This document shows, piece after piece, positions 1-4,587 of a DNA stretch of 9,093 nt (its first letter is position 1; each line of letters opens with the position of its first letter). The position numbers were made by a program, and so were the translations under genes. Source of the DNA: Candidatus Woesearchaeota archaeon (lineage in GTDB: Archaea > Nanobdellota > Nanobdellia > Woesearchaeales > UBA525). Location of the stretch: NCBI GenBank assembly GCA_018221245.1, contig JAAOYH010000035.1, positions 1-9,093 of the forward strand, in the 5' to 3' direction. The notes beneath the pieces were generated by a model. It worked only from the letters and a program-made list of their open reading frames with translations. It was not told the origin of the DNA and did no database searches.

Positions 1-634
1 CATGAGGGCAATTTGCCTCTATGGCAGACTGTTTCGCCACCATGATCTTACCATCTGGAAGTCTGCCCATACAGAGCTCTAGTTCCGGTTTAAGGTACTC
101 TGTGTGCCCACGAATCATGAAAGCACCCTTGCCTAGGAACTCGCCGGCCTGCGCCTGTTTAGTCACTTGGTCCGGCTTGACATAAAAAACATCTATATAC
201 CCCAACCCTTGCTTCCAGGCGCGGGAGAAAGATCCTGTGAATACTGCCGCCTCTTCTTTGGTCTGTGTAGATATCTCTTTGGATTCTGCCTTCACAACGA
301 TGAATGGCGAGCCAGCCATATCAGTGTGAAATACTAGGTCTCCCTGCTCAGTGTGCTTCTTAATCACGGTCTCGTTCGTGGTAGCATCGCGACCTCCTAT
401 GCAAAGCATTCCATCAGAAGAATAGAACCATCTGAAGTGCTCGAACCATTCCTTCTTCCGCTCAACTTTCTGAGGTTTTTGGACCTGCTTCTTCTCTGGC
501 TTCTTCAGCCGCTCCTCAGCTATGGCTATCGCTTTCATCGCGCCTTTGAGTTTCTTCTTGGCTTTCTTAGCACGCTCGAAATAGCGCGCCGCGTTCTTCT
601 CCACAGATAGCTTGGAGTCGAGGATGATTCGCAT
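1..634 (-). CDS. Standalone NFACT-R (DUF814, Rqc2/RqcH C-terminal type) RNA-binding protein, partial
   Basis: The first 211 residues are visible; the C-terminus lies beyond the left edge. Residues 5-32 (LDSKLSVEKNAARYFERAKK and following) match the coiled-coil entry that sits in mid-protein in full-length Rqc2/RqcH. Residues 33-62 are Lys/Glu-rich. The NFACT-R domain starts at about 63, with EWFEHFRWFYSSDGMLCIGG, GRDATTNE (81-88), KKHTEQGDLVFHTDM (92-106) and GEFLGKGAFMIRGHTEY (164-180). In known family members this domain binds tRNA and the large ribosomal subunit during rescue of stalled nascent chains. An in-frame TAA lies eight codons upstream of the ATG, so the N-terminal NFACT-N and HhH part is not encoded here. 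The start is 35 nt past the PIN stop, with a TATA-like element centred about 25.5 nt before the ATG. The domain call is firm; a quality-control role for this short form is inferred. Confidence 0.88.
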   Translation of the reverse strand, partial: MRIILDSKLSVEKNAARYFERAKKAKKKLKGAMKAIAIAEERLKKPEKKQVQKPQKVERKKEWFEHFRWFYSSDGMLCIGGRDATTNETVIKKHTEQGDLVFHTDMAGSPFIVVKAESKEISTQTKEEAAVFTGSFSRAWKQGLGYIDVFYVKPDQVTKQAQAGEFLGKGAFMIRGHTEYLKPELELCMGRLPDGKIMVAKQSAIEANCPH

Positions 635-655
635 GATCTTTAGAAAACACTTCTG

Positions 656-663
656 CTTTTAAT
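656..663 (-). promoter_or_regulatory. TATA-like element for the NFACT-R gene
   Basis: ATTAAAAG on the minus strand is centred about 25.5 nt before the ATG at 634, the spacing expected for a leaderless archaeal transcript. It lies just past the end of the PIN gene, so the NFACT-R gene may be transcribed independently of the toxin-antitoxin pair. It is an inference from sequence and spacing only. Confidence 0.4.
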
Positions 664-669
664 CATTAC

Positions 670-1050
670 TCATAACATCATGATTTTCTTAAGACCTTTG
701 AAATGAGGATCACCCGTAACGATTGTCCCGCCTATGCGTTGTTGAATTGCAAGAAGCAACCCATCTATGAGCCCGAAATTTTTGTGTCTAACTCTCATCC
801 TTTCCTTCCAGGCAGCCCCTTCAACCCAAAGGTTCGTATCAATCTCTATAACTTCAGCATGCTGTCGTACGAGCATCAGCAGAAATCCTGGATCTTCATC
901 ATTGCGTACAGCCCAACTGTATATTTCTGCAAACGTTGAATCCGAAACGCATATTTTGTTTTTTCCCTCGACAAGCTTCTTAACAGTTCTTCCAGAAGAA
1001 CTTCCTATAAACATCTCAATCCAAGAGTGAGTATCAAGAAGATATTTCAT
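670..1050 (-). CDS. vapC: PIN-domain ribonuclease toxin, VapC-like
   Basis: This 126-residue protein is a complete single PIN domain of normal VapC size. The acidic metal-binding residues are visible: Asp6 in LLDTHSWIE, Glu42 in FAEIYSWA, Asp96 in FGLIDGLLLA and Asp114 in VTGDPHF. Family members are Mg2+-dependent endoribonucleases that usually cut tRNA or rRNA and are neutralised by a partner antitoxin. The start codon lies 2 nt after the stop of the AbrB-like gene. There is no TATA-like element at leaderless spacing and no clear Shine-Dalgarno sequence, so translation is probably coupled to the antitoxin. All four acidic residues are intact, so the nuclease should be active. The RNA target cannot be read from sequence. 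Confidence 0.87.
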   Translation of the reverse strand: MKYLLDTHSWIEMFIGSSSGRTVKKLVEGKNKICVSDSTFAEIYSWAVRNDEDPGFLLMLVRQHAEVIEIDTNLWVEGAAWKERMRVRHKNFGLIDGLLLAIQQRIGGTIVTGDPHFKGLKKIMML

Positions 1051-1052
1051 TC

Positions 1053-1250
1053 TCAGAACCTATCGTCATGATCTCGCCTGAATGCTGTTGCATTTTTACA
1101 GATGCCAAAACCTGTAAATGTTCGCCCTTTCCGTACAATATCCACACTCAGTGAATCTCCTCTCTTGAGATTTAGTTTCTGAGCGGTTTTTTTCGAGATC
1201 CTTATGCCGTAGCTGTTCCCCCATTCTTTAAGTTGTGTGTCGATCGCCAA
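1053..1250 (-). CDS. vapB: AbrB/SpoVT-MazE-fold antitoxin, VapB-like
   Basis: This 65-residue protein has the swapped-hairpin DNA-binding signature LKEWGNSYGIRISKKTAQKL, followed by LKRGDSLSVDIVRKG. The C-terminal tail (GRTFTGFGICKNATAFRRD, then HDDRF) is where such antitoxins usually grip the PIN toxin. Expected roles are toxin neutralisation and autorepression of the pair. The TTG start at 1250 is preferred over the in-frame ATG at 1274. It gives the usual short N-terminus before the LKxWGNS motif, and the TATA-like element at 1274-1281 overlaps that ATG and is centred about 27.5 nt before the TTG. If the ATG is used instead, the protein has 73 residues and another promoter is needed. Confidence 0.82.
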   Translation of the reverse strand: MAIDTQLKEWGNSYGIRISKKTAQKLNLKRGDSLSVDIVRKGRTFTGFGICKNATAFRRDHDDRF

Positions 1251-1273
1251 AGTATATACGAAAAGTGTATACA

Positions 1274-1281
1274 TATTTATA
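1274..1281 (-). promoter_or_regulatory. TATA-like promoter element for the vapBC-like operon
   Basis: TATAAATA sits in an A-rich run on the minus strand (about 1274-1289), between the M50 stop and the antitoxin. It predicts transcription starting near 1251, next to the TTG start. It overlaps the alternative ATG, which a transcript from this promoter would not contain. As AbrB-like antitoxins are commonly autoregulated, this is also the likely operator region. Confidence 0.5.
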
Positions 1282-1296
1282 TATTTTTTGTATAGC

Positions 1297-1965
1297 CTAG
1301 AAGAAAGCCTTGTACAGGTTCATGAATACCCAGTAACCATCAAACCCTGGGATCGGCAGCATGTTCAGTATGAACAGCAGCATGTTAATCTGTTTGAAGA
1401 AGAATACGAACATTCTCTTCTTGCGGGACCACTTCTTGATACGCTTGTAGTCCTTCAGTATCCAAGCCGCGCCAAGCCAGAACACCAGATGTACAAATGG
1501 ACCCATGAAACTTATCAGGGCGTGCTGCAATGGCGTGGCAGAGCCCGTTATAGATACGAACGCAGGAATGAAGAACACGAACCCGAAGCCGATGTATTTC
1601 AGCACTATGGCCAGCAGTTGTATCGAGCAGAACGTACTGAAGAATCCTCCTGTTGCAAGGCTCGAGACCGAGCACGCCCCGTGGAATGTCGCATCTAATC
1701 CGAACGCCAACGCCGTGAACTTATGGCCGAACTCGTGTATCAGAATAGACGGCGCAATCAGGGCGCAGGCGAACCAGAAGTCCTCCCAGTCGAACCTCTT
1801 GCCTTTCTTGTATTGATCCAGAATGTCTGTCTTTTTTGGATGCAGAGGAATTCTGAACGCATCTTTAAACAGGTAGCCGATAATCAAAGTCATCAATACC
1901 ATGTCAAGAAGCTCGAACAACGAGATGACCATATCTGGAACGGAAAGGACATCCTTTAAAAGCAT
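1297..1965 (-). CDS. Site-2-protease-like intramembrane metalloprotease (peptidase M50)
   Basis: This 222-residue membrane protein has about five hydrophobic segments (roughly 14-34, 62-90, 112-137, 147-171, 187-210). The zinc motif HEFGH (77-81) lies in the second segment and the third ligand motif NMLPIPGFDG (201-210, Asp209) near the end, as in M50 proteases. GPFVHLVFW (155-163) also fits. These enzymes cut substrates within the membrane, often in regulatory or membrane quality-control pathways. It has no PDZ or CBS domain and is close to a minimal catalytic core. The start is uncertain: ATG at 1965 gives 222 residues, while ATG at 1932 (211 residues) lies about 26 nt from a TTTTAAA element at 1955-1961, fitting the leaderless pattern. 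Zinc and Asp ligands are intact in both. The substrate is unknown. Confidence 0.88.
   Translation of the reverse strand: MLLKDVLSVPDMVISLFELLDMVLMTLIIGYLFKDAFRIPLHPKKTDILDQYKKGKRFDWEDFWFACALIAPSILIHEFGHKFTALAFGLDATFHGACSVSSLATGGFFSTFCSIQLLAIVLKYIGFGFVFFIPAFVSITGSATPLQHALISFMGPFVHLVFWLGAAWILKDYKRIKKWSRKKRMFVFFFKQINMLLFILNMLPIPGFDGYWVFMNLYKAFF
1955..1961 (-). promoter_or_regulatory. Possible TATA element for the M50 gene
   Basis: TTTTAAA on the minus strand is centred about 26 nt before the internal ATG at 1932. If used, it moves the M50 start from 1965 to 1932. A competing element around 2006-2013 (TTATTTAT) would instead give the 1965 start a leader of about 18 nt. The sequence alone does not decide between them. 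Confidence 0.3.
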
Positions 1966-2073
1966 TACTAGTAAAATAAATAAAACGAAATGAACTATTT
2001 GAACAATAAATAACTCAAAATGACTCCTTAAATAACCTAACTACCCAAAATAAACTATCGTTCGGGCCGTTCC

Positions 2074-2083
2074 TTATATATAA
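2074..2083 (+). promoter_or_regulatory. TATA box of the DsbA tandem gene
   Basis: TTATATATAA is the clearest TATA box in the window. It predicts a transcription start near 2104 and a leader of about 36 nt before the ATG at 2140. This gene therefore differs from its mostly leaderless neighbours. Confidence 0.6.
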
Positions 2084-2125
2084 CCTCATAGGAAAAGGTT
2101 AAGAACAACAGTCCAATACGGGCTC

Positions 2126-2134
2126 AAAGGTGGT
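2126..2134 (+). promoter_or_regulatory. Shine-Dalgarno site of the DsbA tandem gene
   Basis: AAAGGTGGT shares AGGTG with the archaeal anti-Shine-Dalgarno complement and ends a few bases before the ATG at 2140. It fits the leadered transcript predicted from the TATA box at 2074-2083. Confidence 0.55.
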
Positions 2135-2139
2135 ACTAA

Positions 2140-3384
2140 ATGGCCAAGAAAAAAGCAAAAATAAATTCTCATAAGAAAGCTCCCGCCAACGACGGATCCG
2201 CTGTGATTTACATAGTCCTCGGTATCCTTGTGATTGCGACGAGCTTCTACGCAGGTTACCTCTACGGACAAACCTCAGATGGTACAGCACCAACTGTCAA
2301 AGAGACAGATAGTGTAGGCGAGACAAAACTCACAGTTATAGAATACTCGGACTTCGAGTGCCCATTCTGTGCACGCGCAGCACCAACAATGACACAACTG
2401 AAGGCAGCATACCCTGACGTTACGTTCGAGTACAAGCACTTCCCGCTAGAGAGCATCCATCCTGACGCGCTCAACGCTGCAGTTGCAACCGAGTGTATCC
2501 GCAACGAGGGAGGCGACGAAGCATTCTGGGAGTTCCATGATGCTATTTTCGCAGGATCCGGACTAGATGCTGCGAGCCTCAAGAGTAAAGCATCCGATAT
2601 AGGATATGACATCGGCAGCTGCCTGGACAACCAGGAAACCCTGTCTAAAGTCAGAGCAGACCAGACCGAAGCACGCTCGCGAGGAGTCTCTGGCACACCC
2701 AGCTTCTGGATTGGCGATGAGCTAGTCGTAGGCGCTCTACCTTTCGAGACCATCAGCGCGAAGATTGACGAGAAACTGTCTGGAGAAGTTGCGCCAGCAC
2801 CCACTCCAGCACCGACACCCGCGCCAGCTCCTAGCCCAGCACCTGCACCCGCAGAAAAAGCTGACGTAGATGATGGTGACTATTTCCTAGGAGATGCTGA
2901 CGCACCAGTCACAGTAGTAGAGTTCTCGGACTTCGAGTGCCCATTCTGTGGTAGAGCACACTCCCAGACGTACCCACAGCTCAAAGAAGACTACATCGAT
3001 ACTGGAAAGATAAAGTACTCTTTCAGGCACTTCCCGCTTAGCTTCCACCAGAATGCCCAAAAGGCAGGCGAGGCAGCAGAGTGTGTAGGAAAGCTTGGCG
3101 GTAATGAAGCGTTCTTCGAATACGCAGACACCCTCTTTGGCAACCAAGGAGCCCTCTCAGTATCTGATTTGAAGGGATACGCTGGCGATCAAGGCCTTGA
3201 CCAGGGAGCATTCGACGAATGCCTAGACTCTGATGAGTTCGCAAGCAAGATCCAGTCTGATTTCGCAGCAGGACAGCAGGCAGGCGTCTCTGGGACACCT
3301 AGCTTCTTCATCAACGGAAACAAGCTCGTTGGTGCACAGCCGTTCAGTAGCTTCCAGGCAGCAATCGACGCGGAACTGAATTAA
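2140..3384 (+). CDS. Membrane-anchored protein with two DsbA-like thioredoxin domains
   Basis: This 414-residue protein has a Lys-rich cytoplasmic start, one transmembrane anchor (about 22-42) and two DsbA-like domains facing outward. Domain 1 (about 62-214) has the active site ECPFC (Cys74/Cys77) and cis-proline loop SGTPSF (Pro187). Domain 2 (about 247-414) has ECPFC (Cys267/Cys270) and SGTPSF (Pro387). Each domain has a further cysteine pair at matching places (119/161 and 315/361), probably a structural disulfide. An Ala-Pro linker (218-238) separates the domains. Family knowledge points to thiol oxidation or disulfide isomerisation of exported proteins. Both active sites are intact, so either domain could be catalytic, or they could have divided roles. 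The next gene encodes a CPGC membrane protein that may be its redox partner. Whether it acts as oxidase or isomerase cannot be told from sequence. Confidence 0.92.
   Translation: MAKKKAKINSHKKAPANDGSAVIYIVLGILVIATSFYAGYLYGQTSDGTAPTVKETDSVGETKLTVIEYSDFECPFCARAAPTMTQLKAAYPDVTFEYKHFPLESIHPDALNAAVATECIRNEGGDEAFWEFHDAIFAGSGLDAASLKSKASDIGYDIGSCLDNQETLSKVRADQTEARSRGVSGTPSFWIGDELVVGALPFETISAKIDEKLSGEVAPAPTPAPTPAPAPSPAPAPAEKADVDDGDYFLGDADAPVTVVEFSDFECPFCGRAHSQTYPQLKEDYIDTGKIKYSFRHFPLSFHQNAQKAGEAAECVGKLGGNEAFFEYADTLFGNQGALSVSDLKGYAGDQGLDQGAFDECLDSDEFASKIQSDFAAGQQAGVSGTPSFFINGNKLVGAQPFSSFQAAIDAELN
2791..2853 (+). repeat. Ala-Pro repeat linker within the DsbA tandem gene
   Basis: This coding stretch gives alternating Ala-Pro residues with Thr and Ser interruptions (residues 218-238). 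Such sequences form extended, semi-rigid spacers, so it probably holds the two catalytic domains apart outside the membrane. At DNA level it is a loose GC-rich repeat that could vary in length between strains. Confidence 0.75.
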
Positions 3385-3406
3385 TTTTTTTCTTTTTCTT
3401 TTTTTT
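3385..3406 (+). terminator. Oligo-T transcription terminator after the DsbA tandem gene
   Basis: Directly after the TAA stop is a 22-nt tract of 20 T and 2 C. Archaeal RNA polymerase commonly terminates at such T-runs without a hairpin. It probably limits read-through into the CPGC membrane-protein gene 61 nt downstream, which would then be expressed less or from its own promoter. Confidence 0.65.
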
Positions 3407-3431
3407 GGAAAAAATTGATAAACGACAGTCC

Positions 3432-3438
3432 GAGGTGA
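3432..3438 (+). promoter_or_regulatory. Shine-Dalgarno site of the CPGC membrane-protein gene
   Basis: GAGGTGA is a near-perfect archaeal ribosome-binding site 6 nt before the ATG at 3445. It selects this start over the ATG at 3440, which opens only five codons out of frame. A weak TATA-like TTGATAAA at 3415-3422 is centred 26.5 nt before the ATG; transcription from it would exclude this site, so read-through from the DsbA gene is at least as plausible. Confidence 0.65.
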
Positions 3439-3444
3439 AATGCT

Positions 3445-3939
3445 ATGCAGTGGCTAAGACAGAGATGGAAATTCGTAAAGAATACGCTAACGACAAGACC
3501 CCATAGAGTGAACGTTATACCTCTCTCATTGATCTACTTCATAATCATAGGAATAGTCCACACCTACATCTACACTAATCCTATTAGGTTCTTCCACACC
3601 TTCCCTGTATGGTACACTTCTCTGTACACAATCCTTACTCTGATAGTTAGCATCATGATTGGCGTGACACTCACACTCATCATAGCTAAGATCAGAGAGG
3701 TACGGTCCAAAAGTCTCGGCTTGGGAGTACTGGGCGTTGCAGTAGGAAGTCTTGCCGCAGGATGCCCTGGCTGCTTCTTCGGACTCTTCCCAATCGTTCT
3801 AGGCGTGTTCGGAGTGGGAGGAACCCTGGCAGTGATGCCTCTGAACGGACTTGAGTTCCAGATGCTCAGCATCATTCTTCTCACAGGGAGTATCCTGTCA
3901 TTGGCGAAAGAGACTGACATCAGCTGCAAAGTCACATGA
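3445..3939 (+). CDS. Four-helix membrane protein with intramembrane CPGC motif, possible thiol-redox partner of DsbA
   Basis: This 164-residue protein has a basic N-terminus and about four hydrophobic segments (roughly 23-43, 57-82, 91-124, 138-154). Segment three carries GSLAAGCPGCFFGLFPIVLG, with Cys107 and Cys110 as a CxxC pair. A further Cys161 lies in the short tail after segment four. It is not recognisably DsbB, VKOR or CcdA/DsbD, although a CxxC in a membrane helix recalls those electron carriers. The gene follows the DsbA tandem on the same strand, which suggests that it reoxidises or reduces DsbA. This function is inferred only from the motif and gene order. The GCPxC motif followed by PLNGLEFQ may mark an uncharacterised family. 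Its last 8 bases overlap the convergent orphan. Confidence 0.75.
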   Translation: MQWLRQRWKFVKNTLTTRPHRVNVIPLSLIYFIIIGIVHTYIYTNPIRFFHTFPVWYTSLYTILTLIVSIMIGVTLTLIIAKIREVRSKSLGLGVLGVAVGSLAAGCPGCFFGLFPIVLGVFGVGGTLAVMPLNGLEFQMLSIILLTGSILSLAKETDISCKVT

Positions 3940-4492
3940 TTATTTCTTGAGGGAGTTCTTCATCAGATTTAGCAGACAAGAGACCGTAGACTAATAGCAT
4001 TCCATTTAGTATGCTGGGCGCTCCATAATATGTGCTCAACGTTTCAGCCTTCATTATGATGTCCGGGTTTCTTTTCTCCAGCGCCCTCATTTCTTGTCTA
4101 AAGCTGAGATCATTCCCCGATATGAAGTTACTGCGGCGCGACTCTGTAAATAGAGGAAGACTAAGGGTTGTGTTACCTGTCTCCAGGTCTTTCTGCCACT
4201 GATCCACCAAAGAATGATAGTAGAAATATATACCTGCACTTAGACCCAACTGATGTACCAATTTTAGTTCCGGACCGATGTCAGGACGCTCATTTAGGAC
4301 GCTCTGAACCGTGGCGTAATCAATCTCTGAGTTTCCACTCATTTGTTCACAAATAATTGGAAGATGAATCTCCCCCAAAAGCTCCATCATTTCGCTTGAT
4401 TCTTTAAACAATGACATTGGATCTTTGATCATCTGGAACAAAGATTTGCTGGCAATCTCACTAGACACCACAGGAACGTATACAAATTCCAT
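3932..4492 (-). CDS. Hypothetical soluble protein
   Basis: I do not recognise this 186-residue protein. It has no signal peptide, no membrane segment and no evident metal or nucleotide motif. It looks mostly helical, with one cysteine (in LPIICEQM) and a hydrophobic stretch near the C-terminus (APSILNGMLLVYGLLSAK). The start chosen is the ATG at 4492, which has a TATA-like CATAATAA centred about 25 nt upstream. An in-frame GTG at 4513 would add seven residues (MISLCQD) but overlaps that element. The gene converges on the CPGC membrane-protein gene and shares its last 8 bases. Its start region is divergent from the lipoprotein gene. No function can be proposed. Confidence 0.65.
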   Translation of the reverse strand: MEFVYVPVVSSEIASKSLFQMIKDPMSLFKESSEMMELLGEIHLPIICEQMSGNSEIDYATVQSVLNERPDIGPELKLVHQLGLSAGIYFYYHSLVDQWQKDLETGNTTLSLPLFTESRRSNFISGNDLSFRQEMRALEKRNPDIIMKAETLSTYYGAPSILNGMLLVYGLLSAKSDEELPQEIIM

Positions 4493-4513
4493 ATCTTGAC
4501 ACAGAGATATCAC

Positions 4514-4521
4514 TTATTATG
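4514..4521 (-). promoter_or_regulatory. TATA-like element for the orphan at 3932-4492
   Basis: CATAATAA on the minus strand is centred about 25 nt before the ATG at 4492, fitting a leaderless start. The alternative is the palindromic ATTTAAAT at 4558-4565, which would give a longer leader. Support is moderate to weak. Confidence 0.35.
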
Positions 4522-4557
4522 GGTTCCGACAGAATACACGATATCCCTGAAAGAATC

Positions 4558-4567
4558 ATTTAAATAT
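4558..4567 (+). promoter_or_regulatory. TATA box of the surface lipoprotein gene
   Basis: ATTTAAATAT is centred about 25.5 nt before the ATG at 4588, predicting a leaderless mRNA. The ATTTAAAT core is palindromic, so it could also be read toward the divergent orphan on the minus strand. Confidence 0.6.
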
Positions 4568-4587
4568 GGTCACAAGAGTTCATCATC

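Larger units (their letters stand above)
1966..2139. promoter_or_regulatory. Divergent A/T-rich intergenic region, M50 / DsbA tandem
   Basis: This is the largest gene-free stretch in the window. It contains AAATAAC at 2008-2014 and 2030-2036 (22 nt apart, about two helical turns), with related AAATAAAC at 2048-2055. These could be binding sites or simply A/T-rich promoter DNA. The strong TATA box of the DsbA gene lies at 2074-2083. No RNA gene or short coding sequence was recognised. Confidence 0.4.

Noticed and set aside
353..610. Plus-strand reading of 85 codons
   Set aside because: It is antisense to the NFACT-R gene, whose reading shows clear family motifs; the plus-strand product is low-complexity Leu-rich.
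1237..1698. Plus-strand reading of 153 codons
   Set aside because: It is antisense to the M50 gene and gives a Glu/Arg/Gln/His-rich product without family motifs; the HEFGH frame on the other strand is real.
2262..2804. Minus-strand reading of 180 codons
   Set aside because: It is antisense to the first DsbA domain and is a Ser/Ala-rich shadow without family motifs.
2791..2853. Repeat array resembling a CRISPR or minisatellite
   Set aside because: It is the in-frame Ala-Pro linker of the DsbA tandem, with no unique spacers.
3440..3457. ATG at 3440, just after the Shine-Dalgarno site
   Set aside because: It opens only five codons before a stop, out of frame with the membrane protein; the ATG at 3445 has the better spacing.
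3570..3935. Minus-strand reading of 121 codons
   Set aside because: It is antisense to the CPGC membrane protein, whose hydrophobic segments and Shine-Dalgarno site show the real frame.
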